A DNA stretch of 7,346 nucleotides from Oscillospiraceae bacterium (GTDB taxonomy: Bacteria; Bacillota; Clostridia; Oscillospirales; Ruminococcaceae), in assembly GCA_900768735.1 (NCBI GenBank), contig CAAGDZ010000184.1, forward strand, positions 1 to 7,346, written 5' to 3'. Made by a program: the position numbers and the translations under genes. The notes beneath the pieces are model-generated. The model was given only the letters and a program-made list of their open reading frames with translations, searched no databases and was not told the origin of the DNA. Shown here piece after piece: positions 1 through 5,843 of this stretch; the first letter of the stretch is position 1, and each line of letters opens with the position of its first letter.

Positions 1-119
1 CCGCGTATAACCTCGCAATAGTGAAAATGTTAGCAGCCGCGGCGGGTCACGCGGAGTGCTGGATTACAAGTATTTTGGCGTACCAATATAAATTTAATCA
101 CACGAAAGGACTTTTTAAT
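1..119 (+). other. Upstream region of the aldolase gene with a GC-rich hairpin
   Basis: No separate gene is supported here. The aldolase frame stays open back to base 3, but the ribosome binding site and family length place the true start at 120. Bases 32-60 can fold into an imperfect hairpin: AGCA (32-35) pairs with TGCT (57-60), and CCGCG (37-41) pairs with CGCGG (50-54), with a small internal bulge and an 8-base loop. No U-tract follows, so it does not look like an intrinsic terminator. A weak promoter-like pair, TTACAA (64-69) and TATAAA (87-92) with 17-bp spacing, could start a short leader, but its -35 is poor. The window edge hides what lies further upstream. Confidence 0.3.
105..110 (+). 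promoter_or_regulatory. Ribosome binding site that sets the aldolase start
   Basis: AAAGGA ends 9 bases before the ATG at 120. The in-frame GTG at 21 and ATG at 27 have no comparable site and would add about 30 residues that do not match the aldolase fold. Confidence 0.75.
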
Positions 120-794
120 ATGTACGAAGAAATCAAAGAACAGATGGTTGACATCTGCCACAAGCTCTGGCAAAAGGGCTGGGTTGCCGCAAACGACGGC
201 AACGTCACCGTAAAGGTAGCCGAGGGCAGATACCTCGCTACACAGACAGGTGTCAGCAAGGCGTTTATCACTCCTGAAAAGATAGGTCTTATCGACGACG
301 ATTTCAACATAATCGAAGCCGCCGAGGGCTTCAGACCGTCATCAGAAGTAAAAATGCACCTCAGATGCTACAAGGAGCGCCCCGACGTCGGCGCGGTAGT
401 ACACGCGCACCCGCCGGTATCAACAGGCTTCGCCTGCGCGCACCTGCCTATGGACGATTACTGCATGATTGAAACGGTCATCGGCGTAGGCTCGATACCG
501 CTCACCCCCTACGGCACTCCCTCAACCTACGAAGTGCCCGAGGCAATCGCACCGTATCTCAAGGAGCATGACTGTATGCTGCTCGAAAACCACGGCGCTC
601 TCACCGTCGGTGCTGACCTTATCACCGCATATTACAGAATGGAAACGATGGAACTTCAGGCTCACATCTCGCTTGTCGCGCGCCTTCTCGGCGGGGTAAA
701 GGACATCGACCGTGATAATATCGACCGCCTTATCGGTATGAGAGAGCAGTACGGCGTAACCGGCAAGCATCCGGGATATAAGAAATATCTTTAA
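120..794 (+). CDS. Class II aldolase, fuculose/rhamnulose-1-phosphate aldolase type
   Basis: A 224-residue class II (zinc-dependent) aldolase of the FucA/AraD/adducin fold, close to the usual 215-230 residues. It probably cleaves L-fuculose 1-phosphate or a related deoxyketose phosphate into DHAP and L-lactaldehyde in the cytoplasm. The zinc ligands are visible: H95 and H97 in HAHPP, and H158 in LLENHGAL. E76 in PSSE is the expected catalytic acid. The PSS and TG phosphate-binding elements (S74-S75, T43-G44) are kept, but the usual G-T/S-x-G-N loop near residue 25 reads NDGN. The next gene is a FucO-like lactaldehyde reductase, which supports a lactaldehyde-producing role. The family also contains L-ribulose-5-phosphate 4-epimerases and rhamnulose-phosphate aldolases, so the exact substrate (fuculose or rhamnulose phosphate) is inferred. 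The match to E. coli FucA is recognisable but not close, so no symbol is given. No kinase, isomerase or microcompartment gene is present in the window. Confidence 0.88.
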   Translation: MYEEIKEQMVDICHKLWQKGWVAANDGNVTVKVAEGRYLATQTGVSKAFITPEKIGLIDDDFNIIEAAEGFRPSSEVKMHLRCYKERPDVGAVVHAHPPVSTGFACAHLPMDDYCMIETVIGVGSIPLTPYGTPSTYEVPEAIAPYLKEHDCMLLENHGALTVGADLITAYYRMETMELQAHISLVARLLGGVKDIDRDNIDRLIGMREQYGVTGKHPGYKKYL

Positions 795-839
795 TTGTGG
801 TGCAAAACCTACATATTCAGAGAAATTTATGTAAAACTT

Positions 840-857
840 TTGTGAAAAGTGTTGCAA
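840..857 (+). promoter_or_regulatory. Possible Rex-like operator overlapping the fucO -35 box
   Basis: The 18-mer reads TTGTGAA-AAGT-GTTGCAA. The left half fits the Rex half-site TTGTKAA. The right half matches TTAACAA or TTCACAA only partly. It overlaps the -35 hexamer at 852-857, where a bound repressor would block polymerase. Rex senses NADH/NAD+ and controls fermentative alcohol dehydrogenases in many Firmicutes, so the location makes sense. A tighter palindrome, ACTTTT-GTG-AAAAGT (836-850), overlaps it and could instead be the operator of another regulator. The assignment is inference. Confidence 0.3.
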
Positions 858-880
858 TTTTCTTTTATAAGAGTTATAAT
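852..880 (+). promoter_or_regulatory. Sigma-A promoter of the lactaldehyde reductase gene
   Basis: TTGCAA (852-857) and a perfect TATAAT (875-880) are separated by 17 bp. Transcription should begin near 887, leaving a leader of about 80 bases. The promoter lies in the 172-bp gap after the aldolase, so the dehydrogenase can be expressed on its own. Confidence 0.75.
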
Positions 881-890
881 AAGTACATAG

Positions 891-928
891 CGTTGCCGAT
901 TGGCTTATCGTGAGGCTGAGCGGCGGCG
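891..928 (+). other. Stem-loop at the 5' end of the fucO leader
   Basis: Bases 891-898 can pair with 921-928 in eight pairs, two of them G-U. A smaller internal helix is possible (903-906 with 913-916). It would sit almost at the predicted transcript start and well clear of the ribosome binding site at 951-956. It may protect the mRNA 5' end. I recognise no known riboswitch class in it. Confidence 0.3.
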
Positions 929-966
929 AAGCGGAAAATTAAATTATTATAAGGAGAAGAAAAACA

Positions 967-2121
967 ATGGCAAATCGTTTTATTCTTAACGAAACATCTT
1001 ATTTCGGCGCAGGTGCAAGAGAGAACCTCGTCCCCGAGCTTAAAAACAGAGGCCTTAAAAAGGTTATGTTCGTAACCGACAAGGTGCTGCTCCAGTGCGG
1101 CGTTGCCACAAAGGTAACCGAGGAGCTTGACAAGGCTGGTATCGCTTACGAAATCTACAGCGACATCAAGGCAAACCCCACCGTAGCTAACGTACAGGCA
1201 GGCGTTGCAAAGTTCAAGGAAATGGGCGCGGATTCTCTCGTTGCAGTAGGCGGCGGCTCGGTTATGGATACCGCTAAGGCAGTAGGCATAATCATCGAGA
1301 ACCCCGATTTTGCTGATGTAGTATCTCTTGAGGGCGTTGCAGACACAAAGAACAAGAGCGTTCCGCTCATCGCTCTGCCCACAACCTCAGGCACAGCGGC
1401 TGAGGTAACTATAAACTATGTTATCACAGACGAAGCAAACAGGAAAAAGATGGTTTGCGTTGACCCCAAGGATATTCCCGTTGTTGCTATCGTTGACAGC
1501 GACCTCATGATGGGTATGCCTAAAGGTCTCTGCGCTTCCACCGGTATGGACGCGCTGACACACGCAATTGAGGGTTACATAACAAAGGGCGCGTGGGAGC
1601 TTTCCGACATGGTAGAGCTGAGAGCAATCGAGCTTATCTCTTCTTCGCTCTATGACAGCGTACAGGGCGACCCCAAGGCGAGAGAAACAATGGCGCTTGC
1701 ACAGTATGTTGCAGGTATGGGCTTCTCAAACGTTGGTCTGGGTATAGTTCACTCTATGGCTCACCCGCTCGGTGCATTCTATGACACACCCCACGGTGTA
1801 GCTAACGCGCTTCTTCTGCCCTATGTAATGGAATACAACGCAGAAAGCCCTGCAAAGCCTAAGTATAAGGCTATAGCAAAGGCTATGGGCGTACAGGGTA
1901 CCGAGAATATGACCGATGACGAGGGCGTAAAGGCGGCTGTTGACGCTGTACGCAAGCTCTCGGTTTCTATCGACATTCCTCAGAAGCTCAGCGAAATCGG
2001 CGTAAAGCAGGAGGATTTACAGCCTCTGTCGGTTGCGGCGTTCAATGACGTATGCACAGGCGGCAACCCCAGAGAAACAAACCCCGATGAAATCCTCGAG
2101 ATTTACAAGAAAGCGTTTTAA
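967..2121 (+). CDS. fucO: Iron-dependent lactaldehyde reductase (1,2-propanediol oxidoreductase)
   Basis: A 384-residue group III, iron-containing alcohol dehydrogenase that resembles E. coli FucO (about 382 residues) along its whole length. It reduces L-lactaldehyde to L-1,2-propanediol with NADH, disposing of reducing power from anaerobic fucose or rhamnose breakdown. The N-terminal half is the nucleotide-binding domain: VTDK with D38, an acidic residue that favours NAD over NADP, then GGGS at 95-98 and PTTSGTAAE at 138-146. The C-terminal helical domain carries the metal ligands D195, H199, H262 and H276, matching the E. coli set with a one-residue shift. The signature blocks GMDALTHAIEGY and HPLGAFYDTPHGVAN are intact. 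AAGGAG (951-956) lies 10 bases before the ATG. The gene has its own promoter and is followed by a terminator. FucO-like enzymes also accept other short aldehydes, so the physiological substrate rests on the similarity and the neighbouring aldolase. Confidence 0.93.
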   Translation: MANRFILNETSYFGAGARENLVPELKNRGLKKVMFVTDKVLLQCGVATKVTEELDKAGIAYEIYSDIKANPTVANVQAGVAKFKEMGADSLVAVGGGSVMDTAKAVGIIIENPDFADVVSLEGVADTKNKSVPLIALPTTSGTAAEVTINYVITDEANRKKMVCVDPKDIPVVAIVDSDLMMGMPKGLCASTGMDALTHAIEGYITKGAWELSDMVELRAIELISSSLYDSVQGDPKARETMALAQYVAGMGFSNVGLGIVHSMAHPLGAFYDTPHGVANALLLPYVMEYNAESPAKPKYKAIAKAMGVQGTENMTDDEGVKAAVDAVRKLSVSIDIPQKLSEIGVKQEDLQPLSVAAFNDVCTGGNPRETNPDEILEIYKKAF

Positions 2122-2143
2122 TCAAAGTATAAGATAAATCTGC

Positions 2144-2175
2144 TGTGCCCCTTACGGATTTTCGTAAGGGGCGCA
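2144..2175 (+). terminator. Probable intrinsic terminator after fucO
   Basis: A ten-pair perfect stem, GCCCCTTACG (2147-2156) with CGTAAGGGGC (2163-2172), can be extended by three pairs on the outside. The loop is six bases. The following tract, ATTTATAT, is only moderately U-rich, so termination may be incomplete. Confidence 0.75.
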
Positions 2176-2213
2176 TTTATATGATACTCTGATGATGTAT
2201 AGATACCCTGTAT

Positions 2214-2242
2214 TTGACAAATATCATTTGTTGTGCTAAAAT
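2214..2242 (+). promoter_or_regulatory. Sigma-A promoter of the first zinc-ribbon membrane gene
   Basis: A perfect TTGACA (2214-2219), 17-bp spacer and TAAAAT (2237-2242), preceded by an extended -10 TG (2234-2235). The start would be near 2249. This puts the in-frame GTG at 2233 inside the promoter and upstream of the transcript, which rules it out as the start codon. Confidence 0.8.
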
Positions 2243-2272
2243 TACGTAAAACACATAAGCTACGCTTCAGAA

Positions 2273-2278
2273 AGGGAG
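2273..2278 (+). promoter_or_regulatory. Ribosome binding site that selects the TTG start at 2284
   Basis: AGGGAG lies five bases before TTG 2284. That start gives an N-terminus that aligns residue by residue with the paralogue starting at 2925. Confidence 0.65.
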
Positions 2279-2283
2279 AAATC

Positions 2284-2856
2284 TTGGTAGTTATAGGACT
2301 TGGCATACCTCTTCTTATGCTTTATTTTCAGTACAAAAGGCTCCAGACCGTGGGGAAAAGAAAGGCGATTATGGTGCTGGCAATATTGCAGACGGTTTTC
2401 ACCTCGATTTTCCTGCTTTCTTCTCTGGCTGTATTAGTTCCGTTTTTTATAGCCTGTATCGAAAACGGCTTTTCATACAGCGAAAACATTATAGCAAGAT
2501 TCGGCTTGTCGTTTATGTGCATATATACTATTATATGCCTTGCAATAAATGCTCTGGGGATTGTTTCCGCCGTACTTGGCTTTAAAGCAACTGCAAATAA
2601 GCAGTGGACGGCAAACGCCGCCTATAACGAGCAGGTAACCATATTCGGCGGGTGCGGTGCAAATTCGCGATTTACACCTCCGCCTGCGAATAACACAGCC
2701 TTCTGGCAGGACAATCTTCACTTTACAACTGCCGCACCGCAGAGCGAAAACGCGGCTCAAAGCTCCGTCTGGTACTGCACCGGCTGCGGAAAGAAAAACG
2801 ACGCACGCGCAAAATTCTGCCCCGCCTGCGGAAAAAACAGGAACAATCAGCAATAA
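2284..2856 (+). CDS. Membrane protein with C-terminal zinc ribbon, paralogue 1
   Basis: A 190-residue protein of unknown function, read from a TTG start. Hydrophobic stretches lie at about 1-15, 29-59 and 73-100. The basic loop K18-K27 and the lysines after residue 100 suggest N-out topology with a cytoplasmic C-terminus. After a polar linker, a zinc ribbon closes the protein: C165-x2-C168 and C179-x2-C182. It is a paralogue of the next gene. The first 32 residues are nearly the same (GLGIP, LYFQYK, LQT, GKRKAI), while the loop between the last two membrane segments and the tail differ. The ribbon resembles the generic zinc-ribbon modules found at the ends of many Firmicutes membrane proteins, which may bind proteins rather than nucleic acid. 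No enzymatic motif is visible. An upstream GTG at 2233 would add 17 residues but lies in the promoter. Confidence 0.75.
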   Translation: MVVIGLGIPLLMLYFQYKRLQTVGKRKAIMVLAILQTVFTSIFLLSSLAVLVPFFIACIENGFSYSENIIARFGLSFMCIYTIICLAINALGIVSAVLGFKATANKQWTANAAYNEQVTIFGGCGANSRFTPPPANNTAFWQDNLHFTTAAPQSENAAQSSVWYCTGCGKKNDARAKFCPACGKNRNNQQ

Positions 2857-2860
2857 TCGA

Positions 2861-2889
2861 TTGACATCGGCTTTAAACGGTGGTAAAAT
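2861..2889 (+). promoter_or_regulatory. Sigma-A promoter of the second zinc-ribbon membrane gene
   Basis: TTGACA (2861-2866) and TAAAAT (2884-2889) with a 17-bp spacer and extended -10 TG (2881-2882). Both boxes, the spacing and the TG are the same as at the first paralogue. The -35 begins five bases after the preceding stop codon. No terminator separates the two genes, so read-through from the first promoter would add to its expression. Confidence 0.8.
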
Positions 2890-2910
2890 AAATACAAACA
2901 ATTCATTTTG

Positions 2911-2916
2911 AAAGGA
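2911..2916 (+). promoter_or_regulatory. Ribosome binding site that selects the TTG start at 2925
   Basis: AAAGGA ends at 2916, the first base of the in-frame ATG, so it cannot serve that ATG. It sits eight bases before TTG 2925, an ideal distance. Confidence 0.7.
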
Positions 2917-2924
2917 TGATTTTT

Positions 2925-3671
2925 TTGGTAATCTTAGGTCTCGGAATACCCGTAATGATACTGTATTTCCAGTATAAAAAGCTTCAGACGGCAGGAAAGA
3001 GAAAGGCGATACTTGTACTTAATATTCTGCTAACGATTTTCATTGCTTTTGGGGTACTTAGTTTAATCAGTTCAATCGTTATGATTGCAACTGTAAACTC
3101 GGGCGAGTTTCAGAGTATGTTTTCCGATATTTTCAAGCAGCTTGACAGAATAGAGGGCTATAGCAGCAGCTCATTCGGAGACATAGGCTCAAGTGCAATG
3201 TCTATCTTTTCGGGAATAATGTGGTTTGCAATTGTAATCGATGCAATCACTATCGCCTACGGCACAGTCAGCATGATACTCGGCTATAAGGCACTCTCAA
3301 ACAAGGCGTGGACTGCGGCGGCGTTTGCCAACACCAACGTGAAGAACGCGCAGAGTGCATACGCACAGAGTATGCCAAAGACCTGCACGGTATGCGGAAA
3401 CACGGTAGCATATACAGCGCAGAACTGCCCACGCTGCGGCTCGGCTTCCTTTGCTTATCCTCAGCAAAATGCCTATCAGCAGCCTGCAAACGGCTATCAG
3501 CCGCAAAATCCGATACCTCAGCAGCTGCCCGCTAACAACCCGCAGAATGCCGCACCCGTTTATCAGCAGGCGGACGCACCCCAGTATGAGTGGTACTGCT
3601 CCTGCGGCACGGCAAACAGTGCAAATTCTAAATTCTGCTCCAACTGCGGCAAGGGCAACCCAAATATCTGA
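2925..3671 (+). CDS. Membrane protein with two zinc ribbons, paralogue 2
   Basis: A 248-residue protein of unknown function, read from TTG 2925; the ATG at 2916 would add three residues but overlaps the ribosome binding site. Its N-terminal membrane domain matches paralogue 1: hydrophobic segments at about 1-15, 29-57 and 94-121, with the basic loop K18-K27 between the first two. The loop at 58-93 is longer and rich in serine and acidic residues. Two zinc ribbons follow. The first is C154-x2-C157 and C168-x2-C171. The second is C225-x-C227 and C238-x2-C241, with a short CxC knuckle that also occurs in other bacterial ribbons of the WxCSCG type. A disordered-looking linker rich in P, Q, N, A and Y (about 176-221) joins them. 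The C-terminus is probably cytoplasmic. Nothing indicates an enzyme. A role as a membrane-anchored adaptor is a guess. Confidence 0.77.
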   Translation: MVILGLGIPVMILYFQYKKLQTAGKRKAILVLNILLTIFIAFGVLSLISSIVMIATVNSGEFQSMFSDIFKQLDRIEGYSSSSFGDIGSSAMSIFSGIMWFAIVIDAITIAYGTVSMILGYKALSNKAWTAAAFANTNVKNAQSAYAQSMPKTCTVCGNTVAYTAQNCPRCGSASFAYPQQNAYQQPANGYQPQNPIPQQLPANNPQNAAPVYQQADAPQYEWYCSCGTANSANSKFCSNCGKGNPNI

Positions 3672-3696
3672 TTTGAAAAATATAATATCACCGAAT

Positions 3697-3729
3697 CCCG
3701 CGCGGCAATCCGTGCGGGTTTTTTCTCTT
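3697..3729 (+). terminator. Intrinsic terminator after the zinc-ribbon pair
   Basis: Nine-pair stem CCCGCGCGG (3697-3705) with CCGTGCGGG (3710-3718), one G-U pair, a CAAT tetraloop, then TTTTTT and CTCTT. This is a textbook Rho-independent terminator. Confidence 0.92.
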
Positions 3730-3894
3730 ATACTGCAAAATCCACACATAATTCTGATTTTGTGAAGTAATTTTTAGACTAAATGCGAATTTATTTTTCT
3801 CTGTTTTTTAGCTAAAATAATATCAGAGCATTCTGCGTCTGAATCTCTTATCCTCACTTGCTCATCATAAATCGCTATATTTATCATAATTCCA
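3730..3894. other. AT-rich intergenic spacer
   Basis: The gap between the terminator and the polysaccharide promoter holds no supported gene. It contains a short inverted repeat, ATAAAT (3867-3872) with ATTTAT (3879-3884). TCATAA occurs at 3865 and 3884, with a third copy at 3906 inside the promoter spacer. In DNA this AT-rich, these could be chance. Confidence 0.4.
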
Positions 3895-3923
3895 TTGACT
3901 TTTTGTCATAATAGAGGTATAAT
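3895..3923 (+). promoter_or_regulatory. Sigma-A promoter of the polysaccharide operon
   Basis: TTGACT (3895-3900), 17-bp spacer and perfect TATAAT (3918-3923). Transcription should begin near 3930, with a leader of about 39 bases. No other convincing promoter or terminator is seen before the window end, so it probably drives all four following genes. Confidence 0.82.
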
Positions 3924-3968
3924 TAAACTATTATACTGGATTATTGTGTGTTTTGAGAGGCAGGAGCA

Positions 3969-4781
3969 ATGCTGAAGTTTGAAATACTGCTGTCGTGCAT
4001 GAACTTAGGCGACGAGGATATAATTTCGCGCTCGGGAATAACCTCCGATACCCTGATAGTAAATCAGTGCGGCAAGGACGGGTATGACGAATATACACGC
4101 GGCAACAGCCGCATACGCGTCTTTTCGGTAAACGCCAGGGGACTTACAAAAAGCCGCAATTTTGCAATTGAACATTCCGACGCGGATATCTGCCTTTTGT
4201 GTGATGATGACGAGGTGTTTTCGGACAGCTGTGAGCGTGATATTATCACCGCATACGAAAAGCTGCCGGAAGCGGATATAATAATATTTGATATAGAAAA
4301 TCACCCCGCAAAATGGGGGAAAGAGATAAAAAAGCTCGGGGCAAGGGATATAATGAGCGTCAGCTCGTGGCAGATTTCGTTCAGGCGCGAGTCTTTGTTA
4401 AAAGCGGAAATCCGCTTTGACGAAAACATGGGCGCGGGTACGCCAAACGGCGCGGAGGAGGAGTTTAAATTTCTTACCGACTGCCGGAAAGCGGGACTTT
4501 GCATATATTACTACCCCGCGGTTATCGCGTCGGTCGCACAGGAGCAGTCAACGTGGTTTTCCGGCTTTGACGAAAAATTCTTCATAAACCGCGGAAACAC
4601 CACCAGATATATTATGGGTCTGCCGCTGTCGGTTGCCTATGCGTTTTACTACACCTTTACAAAGCGAAAAAAAATAAGCGCCGATATGAAATGGACAAGG
4701 GCATTTCGCCTTACCTTAAAAGGAATACGCGAAAACAGGCTCACAAAATTAAAGGAAAAGCAAAATGGAAAAAATACTTAG
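3969..4781 (+). CDS. Family 2 glycosyltransferase
   Basis: A 270-residue cytoplasmic GT-A-type glycosyltransferase, which would transfer a sugar from a nucleotide-sugar donor to a growing surface glycan. The N-terminal strand (FEILLSCMN, residues 4-12) replaces the classical VSVIIPxYN of the family. RGLTKSRNFAI (57-67) precedes the metal-binding acidic cluster DDDE (79-82), the equivalent of the DxD motif. SSWQISFRRES (132-142) and GAEEEFKF (161-168) are the later acceptor and catalytic blocks. The C-terminal 50 residues are basic and carry an aromatic stretch near 214-225 that may touch the membrane. This variant is common in Firmicutes capsule and teichoic acid clusters. GAGAGG (3955-3960) lies eight bases before the ATG; AGGAG (3962-3966) is too close to be ideal. 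It overlaps the next gene by 17 bases, which suggests translational coupling. Donor and linkage cannot be told from sequence. Confidence 0.85.
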   Translation: MLKFEILLSCMNLGDEDIISRSGITSDTLIVNQCGKDGYDEYTRGNSRIRVFSVNARGLTKSRNFAIEHSDADICLLCDDDEVFSDSCERDIITAYEKLPEADIIIFDIENHPAKWGKEIKKLGARDIMSVSSWQISFRRESLLKAEIRFDENMGAGTPNGAEEEFKFLTDCRKAGLCIYYYPAVIASVAQEQSTWFSGFDEKFFINRGNTTRYIMGLPLSVAYAFYYTFTKRKKISADMKWTRAFRLTLKGIRENRLTKLKEKQNGKNT

Positions 4782-5790
4782 CGTTATTATTCCGTCATAT
4801 AACAGCAGGCCGTTTCTTAAAAAGTGCCTTGACTCGCTTATCTGCGAGGTATCGGACAGGCTTGACGTTATTGTTGTAAACGACGGCTCGACCGACGGGT
4901 GCGAGAAAATCTGCGAGGAATATATCGAAAAATATCCCGATGTCTTCCGCCTGATAAATAAAGAAAACGGCGGTCACGGCTCGGCGATAAACGCCGGAAG
5001 CGAAAAAGCCGTCGGAAAGTACCTCAAGGCGCTTGACGCGGATGACTGGTTCCTGACCGAAAATCTGCCGCAGTTTATCGAGGAGCTTGAAAAGGCGAGT
5101 GCAGATGTCGTGCTTACCTGCCACCATACGATTGACATTACAAGCGGCGAGGTAAAAAACTGGCGGTGTTTTCCGCCCGAGTTCGGTAAAGAATATACCC
5201 TCAGTGAAATAATGACGCAGTGGAAGAATTTCGACCGCAGTCTTACCTTTCACGGCATAACCTACCGCACCGATTTTTATAAGGAGCAGGGAATACGCCT
5301 GTCCGAAAAGGTCTTTTATGAGGATCACGAATACGCGACCTTTCCGTGCTGTAAGGCAAGGACAGTTCTGCCGCTGGATTTGTTTATATATGAGTACCGC
5401 GTCGGCGATGTTTCGCAGAGTGTGTCCGCAGAAAATCAGCTGAAGCGCATTTCTCACACCGAAACCGTGCTTAAACGGCTCTGCACCGAGGGCAAGGCTC
5501 TGACCGACCCCGACGGTATCTGCTACTGCGACAAGAAGACGCACCTGCTGCTGCTGAGCTTTCTCGTTACCTCTCTGATTTGCGATAAAGACCGCAAAAG
5601 GGGCAGGGTAAGGGCGGCAGAAATGATGCAGTATTTTGAGCAAAACGGCAAGGCGGTTTTTGACATGAGCCACAATCATTATAAGATACTCAAAACCCTG
5701 AACCGCTTGCATATCGGGCTAAAGGGCTACAATAAAATCCTGCGCTCGCGCCTGTATAATAAGATAAGGCACAACAAGAGCTTTGACTGA
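4765..5790 (+). CDS. Family 2 glycosyltransferase
   Basis: A 341-residue GT2 enzyme with the classical GT-A core. SVIIPSYN (6-13) opens the nucleotide-binding fold, VVNDGSTDG (37-45) holds the donor-binding aspartates, and NGGHGSAINAG (68-78) follows. The metal-binding DxD is D91-A-D93 in KALDADDW. The later block YEDHEYATFP supplies the probable catalytic acidic residues. The C-terminal 100 residues are basic and helical, with no clear membrane segment, so the protein probably acts at the cytoplasmic face of the membrane. It starts inside the end of the preceding gene, with AAAGGA (4751-4756) eight bases upstream of the ATG. Position between another GT2 and an ABC exporter points to synthesis of a surface polysaccharide or teichoic-acid-like polymer. 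The transferred sugar is unknown. Confidence 0.9.
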   Translation: MEKILSVIIPSYNSRPFLKKCLDSLICEVSDRLDVIVVNDGSTDGCEKICEEYIEKYPDVFRLINKENGGHGSAINAGSEKAVGKYLKALDADDWFLTENLPQFIEELEKASADVVLTCHHTIDITSGEVKNWRCFPPEFGKEYTLSEIMTQWKNFDRSLTFHGITYRTDFYKEQGIRLSEKVFYEDHEYATFPCCKARTVLPLDLFIYEYRVGDVSQSVSAENQLKRISHTETVLKRLCTEGKALTDPDGICYCDKKTHLLLLSFLVTSLICDKDRKRGRVRAAEMMQYFEQNGKAVFDMSHNHYKILKTLNRLHIGLKGYNKILRSRLYNKIRHNKSFD

Positions 5791-5843
5791 TTTAAATGTG
5801 TTTTTGTGTACTGCTATGAAAAGGAAAGGAACCGGATATACTG

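Noticed and set aside
21..119. N-terminal extension of the aldolase from GTG 21
   Set aside because: The open frame is real, but the added residues resemble translated leader and have no ribosome binding site. AAAGGA at 105-110 and family length favour ATG 120.
522..857. Minus-strand open frame of 111 codons over the aldolase end and the following gap
   Set aside because: It starts within the aldolase coding region, covers the fucO promoter, and has no domain or start signal.
3440..3590. Possible tandem repeat in the CAG/CAGCAG-rich part of the second zinc-ribbon gene
   Set aside because: The glutamine- and asparagine-rich linker gives an uneven codon pattern with no fixed repeat unit. It is low-complexity coding sequence and not a repeat array.
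3297..3749. Minus-strand open frame of 150 codons opposite the second zinc-ribbon gene
   Set aside because: It crosses the intrinsic terminator and shows only cysteine- and arginine-rich antisense of the ribbon and linker. No start signal or domain supports it.
4795..5712. Long open frame of 305 codons on the minus strand
   Set aside because: It lies wholly opposite the second glycosyltransferase, whose sense-strand motifs are clear. It has no recognisable domain and no convincing ribosome binding site, so it is a shadow of codon bias.
5791..5843. Possible promoter before the permease (TATGAA near 5814)
   Set aside because: No acceptable -35 lies at the right distance, and the 53-base gap has no terminator, so transcription from 3930 is the simpler explanation.
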